Below are positions 49,551 to 57,779 of a stretch of 64,000 bases of DNA, piece after piece (the first letter of the stretch is position 1; every line of letters starts with the position of its first letter). The stretch spans positions 1 through 64,000 of the forward strand of contig JACKEP010000014.1 of NCBI GenBank assembly GCA_020632915.1. The letters run 5' to 3'. Position numbers and translations under genes: made by a program. The stretch is from Alphaproteobacteria bacterium (GTDB taxonomy: Bacteria > Myxococcota_A > UBA796 > GCA-2862545). The notes beneath the pieces are model-generated. The model saw only the letters and a list, made by a program, of their open reading frames with translations, ran no database searches and was not told the origin of the DNA.

Positions 49551-50435
49551 TCAGGCCGACGTGAGCCGCGACCGGGTGATGCACGGGTCGATCACCCAGT
49601 CGGTGGCGCGGAACGACTTGGGCTGCTGGCGCGCGCGGCCGGCGGCCCGCACGTCGAGGAAGCGCCGCACCCAGCGCCGGGTGGACTCGGGGTAGAGGTA
49701 GTCCCAGCCGTGCGCGCGCCGCACCCGCGCCTTCTCCATCCACGCGAGGTGGATCGGATGCTCGGCGACGAACTCGCCCTTGTGGGGGCCGTCGGCGAAC
49801 ACCGGCACGCCGTAGATGTCGACCTCGAGCGGGCCATCTTCCGGAGGGCGGCCGATGGCGTCGGCCCAGTCGAGCAGGGCCTGGAGATCGTCGGCCACCT
49901 GGTGGCGCCGGGCGAGCTCGATGAAGCAGCGACCGCAGGCCTCGGCGTCGTTGGCGGCGCGGTGGGCGCCGTCGAGCACCACGTCGAGGCGCCGGGCGAC
50001 GTCGCCCAGCTTGTGGGACCGGGCGTCGGGGAAGTGCTTCATGGACACGTCAACCGTGTCGATGGCGGCGAGCGGCTCCCGCCAGGGCAGGCCGGCCAGA
50101 TCGAACTCACGGGAGAGGAACGCCAGATCGAACGGATAGTTGTGGGCCACGGTGAGCGCGCCACGGAAGCGCTCGGCGATCTCGGGCGCGATCTCGGCGA
50201 AGGGCGGCTGACCGGCGACGTCCTCGTCGCGGATGCCGGTGATCTCGGTGACCTTGCGGGGGATGGGCATGCCCGGGTTGCAGAACCGGGAGAACGACGT
50301 CTGCTCGGCGACCCGGCCGTCGGCGCCGAGCTGGAACACCACCAGCGCCACCTCGATGACGCGATCGCCGCCGTAGGGATCGAGGCCGGTCGTCTCGGTG
50401 TCGAACGCGACGATCGACAGGTCTTTCCACTTCAT
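49551..50435 (-). CDS. DnaQ-type 3'-5' exonuclease
   Basis: 294 residues, cytosolic. DEDDh motifs: IVAFDTETTGLDP (DxE at ~11-13), TVAHNYPFDLAFL (ExoII, Asp) and GAHRAANDAEACGRC (ExoIII, His and Asp). Residues ~1-180 form the exonuclease domain; the remaining ~110 residues are an extra domain with several Trp and a basic end. It lies just upstream of the helicase/nuclease pair on the same strand (30-bp gap), suggesting a DNA-repair cluster. It is not the polymerase III epsilon subunit by layout. Confidence 0.86.
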   Translation of the reverse strand: MKWKDLSIVAFDTETTGLDPYGGDRVIEVALVVFQLGADGRVAEQTSFSRFCNPGMPIPRKVTEITGIRDEDVAGQPPFAEIAPEIAERFRGALTVAHNYPFDLAFLSREFDLAGLPWREPLAAIDTVDVSMKHFPDARSHKLGDVARRLDVVLDGAHRAANDAEACGRCFIELARRHQVADDLQALLDWADAIGRPPEDGPLEVDIYGVPVFADGPHKGEFVAEHPIHLAWMEKARVRRAHGWDYLYPESTRRWVRRFLDVRAAGRARQQPKSFRATDWVIDPCITRSRLTSA

Positions 50436-50462
50436 CGGGGCCCGGGGTTCATGGCGGTACCT

Positions 50463-51872
50463 TCACGGCGCCACGGTAAGGGGCGATGCGGACAGAATCG
50501 GTCCGCTTCCTCGGGGCACGGCGTCCTCGGCGATCGCGTCGCGCACCGCCATCCGGACCGGCCCGGTCGGCCGCGCCGTCACCGACGGCTGCAGCGGGGG
50601 CAGGTCGTGGGCGTCGCTCACCACCACCCGCCGCAGCACGGTGGCCAACACCACCACCAGCTCCATCATCGCGAAGTGGTTGCCGATGCACACGCGCGCG
50701 CCCCCACCGAACGGCAGGTACAACCCCTTCGGCATCCGGCGCTCCAGCCCGTCCAGCCAGCGCTCCGGTCGGAACGTCAGCGGGTCGTCCCAGAACCGCG
50801 CCGACCGGTGCAGCACCCACTGGAGCACCACGATCTGGCTGCCGTCGTCGACCTGGTAGGGGCCGAGCGGGATCGGACCGTGGGCCTGCCGACCGATCGC
50901 CCACACCGGCGGGTACAGCCGCATGCTCTCCAGGGCGATGGCGCGCACCAGCGGGAGGCGGTCGAGGTCGCCCTTGGTGACGGCCCGATCGCCCAGCGCC
51001 TCCACGACCTCGGCGCGCGCGGCGGCCTGCACCTCGGGCGCGCGCGCGAGCAGGTGCAACGCGAACGTGAGCGCCAGCGCCGTGGTCTCGTGGCCCGCCA
51101 CGATCAGCGTGACCAGCTCGTCGCGCAGCTCCTGATCGGTGAACCCCACCCCCGCGTCGTCGCGCGCGGCCAGAAGGCGGCTCAGCAGCTCGGGCCCCCC
51201 ACCCCCGCGCGCACGGCCCGCCGCGACGACGTCGTGCAGGAGGCGATCGAGGGTGGCGATCTCCCGGCGCACGGTGCCCCGGCCGAGCTCCAGCACCGGC
51301 TCGGGCAGCAGCCGTCGCCAGGAGCGCAGCTCGGTGACGAACCGATCCATGAACGCTTCGACGGCATGGCCGATCGGGGCCGCGTCCATCGCGATGCCAT
51401 CGCCGAACAGGCAGCGCACCACGATGTCGAGCGTGAGCGTCATCAGCGGCGCGTGCACCCCCACGTCGGCACCGCGGGGCAGGCGCGCGCACCACGCCTC
51501 GGACAGCGCCGCCATGACCGTGACGTAGCCCTCCAGCTCCTTGCCCTGGAACGCCGGCGCCATCAGCCGACGGTGGGCCCGCCAGCGCTCGCCCTCCGCG
51601 GTGACGAGGCCGTCGCCCAGGGCCACGCGGAGCCGGTTGGTGATCGCGTCCTTCGTGGTGTCGGCGGTGCGCTGCGTCAGCAGCTCGTGGACCCAGGCGG
51701 GCTCGTGCACGAGCACCAGCCGCTCCGCGCCGATGGGCACCTTCACGATCGGGCCGTAGGCCTCGACCACGCCGCGGAAGAAGGCGAACGGGTCGACCGT
51801 GAGCCGGGGGAACGCGAGCGCGCGATCCACGGGGCGCATGGCGGGGACGGGCCGTGGAGCGGGCTGGTTCAT
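50463..51872 (-). CDS. cytochrome P450
   Basis: 469 residues from the ATG at 51872, overlapping the upstream stop (ATGA). Hallmarks are the I-helix LIVAGHETTALAL, the K-helix ESMRLYPP, the FRPERWLDG region and the heme loop LPFGGGARVCIGNHF with the axial Cys. The WRAHRRLMAPAF C-helix block is also present. No membrane anchor, so it is a soluble bacterial P450. Substrate unknown. It shares a transcript with a futalosine-hydrolase-like gene and lies behind a divergent TetR gene that may control it. Confidence 0.93.
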   Translation of the reverse strand: MNQPAPRPVPAMRPVDRALAFPRLTVDPFAFFRGVVEAYGPIVKVPIGAERLVLVHEPAWVHELLTQRTADTTKDAITNRLRVALGDGLVTAEGERWRAHRRLMAPAFQGKELEGYVTVMAALSEAWCARLPRGADVGVHAPLMTLTLDIVVRCLFGDGIAMDAAPIGHAVEAFMDRFVTELRSWRRLLPEPVLELGRGTVRREIATLDRLLHDVVAAGRARGGGGPELLSRLLAARDDAGVGFTDQELRDELVTLIVAGHETTALALTFALHLLARAPEVQAAARAEVVEALGDRAVTKGDLDRLPLVRAIALESMRLYPPVWAIGRQAHGPIPLGPYQVDDGSQIVVLQWVLHRSARFWDDPLTFRPERWLDGLERRMPKGLYLPFGGGARVCIGNHFAMMELVVVLATVLRRVVVSDAHDLPPLQPSVTARPTGPVRMAVRDAIAEDAVPRGSGPILSASPLTVAP

Positions 51873-52438
51873 GGGGACGCCCCGGCGGTGAGGAGGACCT
51901 GGACGGCGGCGCGGGCCGCACCCTCCGCGGCGGCGCGGTGGGCGAGCCACTCGGCGTGGGCGTCCGGCCCCACGCGGTTGGCGATGCCGAGCACGGCCAC
52001 GAACGGCACGCCCGCGGCGCGCGCCGCGGCACCGACCGACCACGCCTCCATGTGCTCGACCTGCCAGCTGGCGCCGAGGCGGGCGGTGTGGGCCGGGTCG
52101 GTGGTGATCGCCTCGACGGTGAGGACGTCGGCCTCGGGCAGCGCCAGACGGGCGCGCAGCGCCGCCGACGTGGTCAGCGCCTCGGGTTCCGCGGGCACGT
52201 AGCCGAGGCCCAGCGCGGCGATGCCCCGTGACAGACCGACGCGCCGCGCCGCGATCACCGTCCCGACCTCCGGACCCCCCGGGTAGGCGCCCGCAGTACC
52301 GATGAGGATCACCGCCGTCGGCAGCCGCCGCGCGAGCAGGTCGGCGGCGCCCAACGCCGACCGGACCGGGCCGATGCCCACGGCGACCCCGTCGAGCCCG
52401 CCCAGCTCGGCCGCAACGGCCGCCACGAGACACGTCAT
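51869..52438 (-). CDS. mqnB: futalosine hydrolase-like nucleosidase
   Basis: 189 residues of the purine-nucleoside-phosphorylase/MTAN fold: GVAVGIGPVRSAL, VILIGTAGAYPG, QVEHMEAWSVGAAARAAGVPF with the active-site Met-Glu, and VLGIANRVGPDAHAEW. The last block fits futalosine hydrolase, which releases hypoxanthine in the alternative menaquinone pathway, better than MTAN. It is slightly short for the family. Other mqn genes are not in the window, so the symbol is provisional. Confidence 0.7.
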   Translation of the reverse strand: MTCLVAAVAAELGGLDGVAVGIGPVRSALGAADLLARRLPTAVILIGTAGAYPGGPEVGTVIAARRVGLSRGIAALGLGYVPAEPEALTTSAALRARLALPEADVLTVEAITTDPAHTARLGASWQVEHMEAWSVGAAARAAGVPFVAVLGIANRVGPDAHAEWLAHRAAAEGAARAAVQVLLTAGASP

Positions 52439-52485
52439 TGCACCACCTGCGCACGTGGACGGTGACGGTCGACGCTACGGTGCAT

Positions 52486-52508
52486 TACGGTTCCTCCGAA
52501 GTACCGTA
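52486..52508. promoter_or_regulatory. candidate TetR operator in the divergent spacer
   Basis: An inverted repeat TACGGT-N11-ACCGTA (52486-52491 and 52503-52508) lies in the 184-bp spacer between the mqnB/P450 genes and the divergent TetR gene. A second, shorter inverted pair ACTTTC/GAAAGT is at 52535-52540 and 52559-52564. TetR proteins usually bind palindromes in such spacers. The assignment rests on symmetry and position only. Confidence 0.4.
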
Positions 52509-52622
52509 CCTACGAGAATCCCACAGCGTTGTACACTTTCGCCTGAGCCAGCAGGAGTGAAAGTCCGATGTAAAGGTCAAGTGGTACGCGTGCACCGACA
52601 ATGGGGGGCCAGCGAGGTGACC

Positions 52623-53213
52623 ATGACAGCAGAACGACGACGCATGAGCCGCAGCCGCATCCTCCAGGGTGCGGCAGAGATCCTGGACGAGGGGGTCTAC
52701 GGCGACCTCACGGTGGACGCCCTCGCGCGCGCCCTCCACATGTCCAAGTCCACCCTGTACAAGTACTTCGCGAGCAAGGACGATGTGGTGATCTCGCTCA
52801 TCGACAACGCCTGCGCCGACACCGAGCGTGCGCTGGACGCCGTCGATCACGAGAAGGGAGACGTCACCGTCGCCCTCGATCGCCTCACCGACGTGCTCGC
52901 CGGTCACGCCGACCGCATCCCGCGCGCCATCGTGCTCCAGCACACCCGCTTGCCGGGCCCGTGCCAGGATCGCCTGTCGCTCACCCGCGCCTCCCTCGGC
53001 CAGCGCCTCCAGCGCGTGCTCGACCGTGGCGTGGAGTCCGGCAAGCTCACGTTCCGCAACAGCGTGCTCGCGTCCACGACGCTGCTCGCCGGCGCGGACG
53101 CCGCGATGAAGGCCTCGGCCCGCGGTGAGCTCGACGAGGGGCGCGGCGCGGCCGTCCGCAGTGTTCTCCAGCTCCTCAAGCCCGGGCTGTTCGGGGCGCT
53201 TCGCGCGGCCTGA
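52623..53213 (+). CDS. TetR-family transcriptional regulator
   Basis: 196 residues from the ATG at 52623. The N-terminal helix-turn-helix reads RILQGAAEILDEGVYGDLTV, then ALARALHMSKSTLYKYFASKDDVV, the TetR signature. The C-terminal ligand domain is helical and ends LLKPGLFGALRAA. It is transcribed away from the mqnB-like/P450 pair and is likely their local repressor. Longer reading frames upstream have no protein character. Confidence 0.92.
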   Translation: MTAERRRMSRSRILQGAAEILDEGVYGDLTVDALARALHMSKSTLYKYFASKDDVVISLIDNACADTERALDAVDHEKGDVTVALDRLTDVLAGHADRIPRAIVLQHTRLPGPCQDRLSLTRASLGQRLQRVLDRGVESGKLTFRNSVLASTTLLAGADAAMKASARGELDEGRGAAVRSVLQLLKPGLFGALRAA

Positions 53214-53239
53214 TCCCGGCACCTTCGGCGGGTACGACG

Positions 53240-55669
53240 TCACGGCGAGGGATCCGTCCCACCCTCGTCGCGTGCGACGACCCAGGCCATGCACGCCTCC
53301 GGGCGTGAGGACCCGCCCACCCGGGCGAGCAGGTCCATGGACTCGCATCGATCCGTCAGGTCCCAGAACGCGATGTCGGTCGCGGGGTCCACGGGCGGTG
53401 GTGCGTCGACCGCGGGACGTCCGTGCGCCCGGGCGTCGAACCACGACAGGGCGCCTGCGGCCGGATCGTAGCGCCACAGGTCACCGTCCGGGGACACCGC
53501 GTAGGGCGTCTGCTCCATGGAGCGGGCCACGGCGACCTGCACGCCGGTGGTGATCGCGCGGTAGCGGCCCAGCTGCTGCGGATCGTCGATCCACACCTCC
53601 GGGGGCTCGGGCGCGTCCGTGCCCATCACCGTCGCGCGCACCACGGCGTCGATGGCGGCCGATCGGGCGCGCACCGCGTCGTCCGGCGCGTCACCGAACC
53701 ACAACGGCAGGCTGGCCGGCACACGGGTGGTCGACCGCGCGATGGTGTCGCCGTCGGCGGGCGTCGACCGCGTGATCCACACGCTGGGTTCGGCCGCCGC
53801 TGCGCCGTCCTGGAGGGCGTGGTCGAGCCAGCCCCACAGCGCGTGGGCGGCCCGATCGGCGACCAGCCCGGGTGCGGGGTGGCCGCCCCCCACCGCGCGA
53901 CGCGCGGCGCGCCCGACGTCGTCGAGCGTGGGGATCGGGGGCTGCACGGTGACCACCACGCGCTGGAGCGTCGGTGCCGGCTGCCCGCCCATCGCGTCCC
54001 ACAGCGCCACGCGGTGCTCGGCCGACGCGATGCCATCGGGGTCGGTCCACGCGAGCTGGAGCGCCAGGGTGCGCACGTCCGCGAGGTCGAGCACACCGAA
54101 CGCCTTGCCGCCCAGCCCGGCCTGCCGGTCGGTGCGCACGACCGTCTGCACCTGACCGGGCCCCGGGCCCGGGAACTGGTCGACGATCACGGCGGTGTCG
54201 GGCAGCTCCGTGGCGGACACGGCCACCTCGGCGACGAGGACGTCGTCCTGGCCGTCGACGACGTGGTCGAGCGTGGCCGTCAGCCGCAGGCGCAGCCGCC
54301 ACGTGTCGGACGTCGGCCGCTCCGTCGCGCGCCACACGAACGGCAGCGGCTCGGCGTCGTAGGGCGCGGGGCGCAGCTCGAGGTCGTGCCACGGCGCCCC
54401 CTCCTCCTGCTCCACCGCCACCCAGCACCACTCCGGGATCAGGTCGAAGCGGGTGCGGGCGCCGGGGGCGTGGTCCCGCGCGCCCAGGACCGAGCGCAGC
54501 GCGGGCGCCAGCGCGTCGGCCTGGGACCGGAGCCGCGCGACCGTGTCGGCCAGGGCGGCGGGCGGCGGCGTCACCGGCACCGCCACGGTGTAGAGCGCGC
54601 GGGCGGTGGCCTCGGACAGCTCACCGCACATGAACCGGGCGTCGTGACCCAGCACGGCGAGCACGTCGCGGACGAGCATCGCGCGCTCCTGCGGCCCGCC
54701 CGCCCGGCTGCGCAGCACCGACGTGCTCGACTGCCGGATGCCGTTGTAGGCGAGCACCGCCACGTGGTCGCGCACCCAGGCGGCGACGGCGTCGGGGCTC
54801 CCGGTGCGCAGCGCGAGGTCGGCCAGGTCTGCGGGGCCGTCGTCGGACACCGGCCACGTCGCGGCCGCCTGCGCGAACGCCGCGTCGCGGACCTCGGCGT
54901 CGGTGGGGCCCGGCACGAGCACGTCGACGAACGGCGTGTCGCCCACCGTGACCGGCACCTGCCCGCGCCCCGGCACGTCGAGCGTGCCCGTGCCCGGCAG
55001 GCCCACCACCGGCGCAAAGCGCGGCGGACGGTCGAACCGGACGTCGTCGATCGTGAGCGACGCCGCACCGCGCAGCGGCAGGCCCGCCGCGTCCACCGGC
55101 TGCACAGCGACACCCGGCGCGCCCATCCCGGTGCGGGGCACGCCGCGCAGCTGGAGCACGGCCGCGCCGTCCTCGCCGGCCACCCACAGCGTCAGGTCGT
55201 CGGGCAAGGGGCCGTCCGGCAGCTCGAACACCAGCGTGCACGCCAGGTGGCGGGGCGGCTCGTAGGGCACGAGCAACGAGCCCGAGGCCGCCTCGCCCGC
55301 CGGCGCGTTCGCCGGCAGCACCACGTCGACGAGCGGGTGGATCGTGGGCCCGGCGTGGAGTGCCGTCTGCTCTGGCCTGAGGATCTCGCCCCGGCCGGTC
55401 TCGGTGAGGCCGTCGAACCATGGCGCGCGCGTGGGCACGGCGGCGAGCGGCACCTCGACGCGCCACGGGCCGCCGGGCGCGTGGGTGGCGACCACCGTGC
55501 CCAGCCGCACCGACGACGCCGTCGTCGTGCCCTGGCGCTGGACGGGCTCGAAGCGCTCGACGGTGGCGACCTCGGTGTCGGCGGGCGGCCCGGGATCGGG
55601 TGCCGGCGCACACGCCTCCACGAGCAGGGCGCAGGCCACCGCCACGGGCAGACAGGTTCGGTGCAACAT
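53240..55669 (-). CDS. large lipoprotein with a Cys-less transglutaminase-like domain
   Basis: 809 residues. The signal MLHRTCLPVAVACALLVEAC gives a lipidated Cys at 20, followed by a Pro/Asp-rich spacer. Residues ~30-280 are beta-rich. Around 290-380 a transglutaminase-like core appears: DAVAAWVRDHVAVLAYNG, then SVLRSRAGGPQERAMLVRDV and LGHDARFMCGEL. The catalytic Cys position (before the ERAMLV helix) is not Cys. The rest is beta-rich with repeated Trp segments, and a Cys pair lies near the C-terminus. Predicted at the outer membrane; Cys-less versions of this fold are known in large secreted proteins, where they act structurally. Confidence 0.62.
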   Translation of the reverse strand: MLHRTCLPVAVACALLVEACAPAPDPGPPADTEVATVERFEPVQRQGTTTASSVRLGTVVATHAPGGPWRVEVPLAAVPTRAPWFDGLTETGRGEILRPEQTALHAGPTIHPLVDVVLPANAPAGEAASGSLLVPYEPPRHLACTLVFELPDGPLPDDLTLWVAGEDGAAVLQLRGVPRTGMGAPGVAVQPVDAAGLPLRGAASLTIDDVRFDRPPRFAPVVGLPGTGTLDVPGRGQVPVTVGDTPFVDVLVPGPTDAEVRDAAFAQAAATWPVSDDGPADLADLALRTGSPDAVAAWVRDHVAVLAYNGIRQSSTSVLRSRAGGPQERAMLVRDVLAVLGHDARFMCGELSEATARALYTVAVPVTPPPAALADTVARLRSQADALAPALRSVLGARDHAPGARTRFDLIPEWCWVAVEQEEGAPWHDLELRPAPYDAEPLPFVWRATERPTSDTWRLRLRLTATLDHVVDGQDDVLVAEVAVSATELPDTAVIVDQFPGPGPGQVQTVVRTDRQAGLGGKAFGVLDLADVRTLALQLAWTDPDGIASAEHRVALWDAMGGQPAPTLQRVVVTVQPPIPTLDDVGRAARRAVGGGHPAPGLVADRAAHALWGWLDHALQDGAAAAEPSVWITRSTPADGDTIARSTTRVPASLPLWFGDAPDDAVRARSAAIDAVVRATVMGTDAPEPPEVWIDDPQQLGRYRAITTGVQVAVARSMEQTPYAVSPDGDLWRYDPAAGALSWFDARAHGRPAVDAPPPVDPATDIAFWDLTDRCESMDLLARVGGSSRPEACMAWVVARDEGGTDPSP

Positions 55670-55685
55670 CGGGATCAGGCGCCCC

Positions 55686-56156
55686 TCACCCGTTCACGAG
55701 GTCCCGCGCGGCGGCGGCGACCGCGTCGACGTGACCCGCGACCTTGACCTTGGGCCACGCGGCCACCACCACGCCGTCGGCGTCGAACAGGAAGGAGGCG
55801 CGCGTGATGCCGTCGAACGTGCGTCCGTAGAGCTTCTTGGGGCCCCACACGCCCCACGGCGCGAGCACGGCGTGCTCGGTGTCGGACAGCAGCGGGTAGG
55901 GGAGCGCGTGCTTGTCGGCGAAGCTCTTCTGCTTCTTCACCGGGTCGGCCGACATGCCGATCACCGCCACACCCAGCGCCTCCAGCTCGGCCCGCGCGTC
56001 GCGGAAGTCGCACGCCTCGGTGGTGCAGCCCGGCGTGAGCGCCTTCGGGTAGAAGAACACCGCGACGGGCTTGCCGCGGAACGACGACCACGACACCGGC
56101 GTGCCGTCCTGATCGGGCAGCGTGAAGTCCGCGGGGCGGTCACCGACAGCGAGCAT
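55686..56156 (-). CDS. bcp: thioredoxin-dependent peroxiredoxin (Bcp/PrxQ type)
   Basis: 156 residues from the ATG at 56156. FTLPDQDGTPVSWSSFRG is followed by VFFYPKALTPGCTTEACDF, the Bcp active site with the peroxidatic Cys and the resolving Cys five residues later. GVWGPKKLYGRTFDGITR is also characteristic. It reduces H2O2 and organic peroxides using thioredoxin in the cytosol. Upstream in-frame sequence is Pro/Arg filler, so the later ATG is preferred. Confidence 0.93.
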   Translation of the reverse strand: MLAVGDRPADFTLPDQDGTPVSWSSFRGKPVAVFFYPKALTPGCTTEACDFRDARAELEALGVAVIGMSADPVKKQKSFADKHALPYPLLSDTEHAVLAPWGVWGPKKLYGRTFDGITRASFLFDADGVVVAAWPKVKVAGHVDAVAAAARDLVNG

Positions 56157-56245
56157 CGTTCCTCCAGGGGGGGTCGGGGGGCCCGGGGGGGCCCGGATCG
56201 GTCGGCGGCGACGGCGGGGCCGCACCGCTTCCGTGCGTTCATCGG

Positions 56246-57553
56246 CTACGAGCGCGACGGGGTGAGCTCCCGTCCGCGCACGCCGTCCACCAGGCGCCCG
56301 TCACGGTACACCGGGCGGCCGCGCAACAACGTCATCACCGGTCGCCCGCGCAGGCTGAACCCGTCGAACGGCGACCAGCCGGACCACGAGCCGTCGTGGG
56401 TGCGCAGCGTGACGTCGGCCGCTGTGTCGACGAGCACGAGGTCGGCGTCGAAGCCCACCTCGAGCCGTCCCACCCGCGGCAGGCCGAACAGGCGCGCGGG
56501 CTGCTCGGACGTGAGGCGGGCCAGCGACGTGAGCGACAGCTCGCCACGCCCGACGCGATCGAGGAGCAGCGGCAGCATCGACGCCACCGTGGGCATGCCG
56601 GGCGCGGTGTGCGGGTAGGGGCGGTCCTTGGCGGCCACCGGCGCCACGACGTGACCCGAGGCGATCGCAGCGAGCGCACCGGCGCCGAGCGCCTTCCACA
56701 CCGCGTCCACGTCGTCCGCGTCGCGCACCGGCGGGTCGATGACGGCGCGCGTGCCGAGCCGCTTGTAGACCGCACCCGCCTTGAGGAACAGGTGGGGCAC
56801 GGTGGCCTGGGCGGTGACCAGCGGGGCGTCGAGGCCGGCGAGCACGGCGAGCTCGGCGGCGCTGGAGACACGCGCGAGGTGGACCCGTCGCCCGTGACGG
56901 CGCGCGGCGGCGACCACCCGCTCCAGCGCCGTGGCAGCGAGCTCCGGCACGCAGATGCGGGAGTGCTCGGCGGGGTCGACGGCGTCGGCGTAGAGCCGCT
57001 CGCGGGCCGTGATGCCCTCGGGATCCTGGCCCTGCGCGACCACGCGGCGGGTGACGCGCTCGAACAGCGCGTCGAGGCTGGCGTCGTCGAGGGGGTGGTC
57101 GACCCCACAGCGGCCCAAGCAGATGCGGACGCCCGGCGTGCGCTCGGCCGCGGCCACCTCGTCGAGCTGGGCGGGGTCGGCCCCCATGTAGACGCCGAAG
57201 TGGGACCGGCAGTGGCGCTGGGCGTGGTCGAGCTGGGCCTGGAGCCCGGCGCGGTCGACCGCGGGCGACCACGGATCGTGGACCAGCATCGTGGTGATGC
57301 CGCTGGCCACCGCCTCCCCGGACAAGCGCGCGAGCGGGGTGCCGTCGTCGCCATGGCCCAGCGGCACGTCGACGAGCGTGTCGACGAGGCCCGGGAGCAC
57401 GGTGAGCCCGGCGGCGTCGACCTCCTCACCGGCCGTGCGGCCCAGGCCGGGGCCGATCTGCTCGATCACCCCGTCGACCACGACCACATCGCCCTGCACC
57501 ACCCGATCGGGCAGCACCAGGCGGGCGTTTCGCAGCGTGATCGAACCGGCCAT
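56246..57553 (-). CDS. dihydroorotase-like protein lacking metal ligands
   Basis: 435 residues from the ATG at 57553 (a GTG at 57562 is possible). The amidohydrolase layout is clear: N-terminal beta domain (ITLRNARLVLPD), a barrel starting VLPGLVDTLVDVPLG, and C-terminal beta sheet (VGFDADLVLVDTAADVTLR ... MTLLRGRPVYRDG). In active dihydroorotases the barrel starts Asp-x-His-x-His; here the His positions are Leu60 and Asp62. The later His of the HxS strand is replaced (VHLARVSS) and the catalytic TDHAP block reads ASGHVVAP. It is best read as a pseudo-dihydroorotase, comparable to the inactive PyrC-like partner of some aspartate transcarbamoylases. Confidence 0.8.
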   Translation of the reverse strand: MAGSITLRNARLVLPDRVVQGDVVVVDGVIEQIGPGLGRTAGEEVDAAGLTVLPGLVDTLVDVPLGHGDDGTPLARLSGEAVASGITTMLVHDPWSPAVDRAGLQAQLDHAQRHCRSHFGVYMGADPAQLDEVAAAERTPGVRICLGRCGVDHPLDDASLDALFERVTRRVVAQGQDPEGITARERLYADAVDPAEHSRICVPELAATALERVVAAARRHGRRVHLARVSSAAELAVLAGLDAPLVTAQATVPHLFLKAGAVYKRLGTRAVIDPPVRDADDVDAVWKALGAGALAAIASGHVVAPVAAKDRPYPHTAPGMPTVASMLPLLLDRVGRGELSLTSLARLTSEQPARLFGLPRVGRLEVGFDADLVLVDTAADVTLRTHDGSWSGWSPFDGFSLRGRPVMTLLRGRPVYRDGRLVDGVRGRELTPSRS

Positions 57554-57779
57554 CGCCACCACTCCGCGCGCGTCCTAACCCCGTGCCGTCGCGGACAGCC
57601 GCCCGCAAGCGCCGCGGGGCCCGGCATTCCGGTGCAGCTTCCGCCGAGGAGCGGCGAAGTTCGTAGGTTGCGCGCAATCTGCGAGATAACCCTGAGGTGT
57701 GTCCGTAGACTGCCGAACTAGAACGCGGCGGCCTGCACCGCAGCCCCCGTGACCCCCACCAGGACCCGAAGAACACCGC

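Noticed and set aside
56246..57553. Functional pyrC
   Set aside because: The metal-binding and catalytic residues expected of dihydroorotase are replaced, so the gene symbol was withheld.
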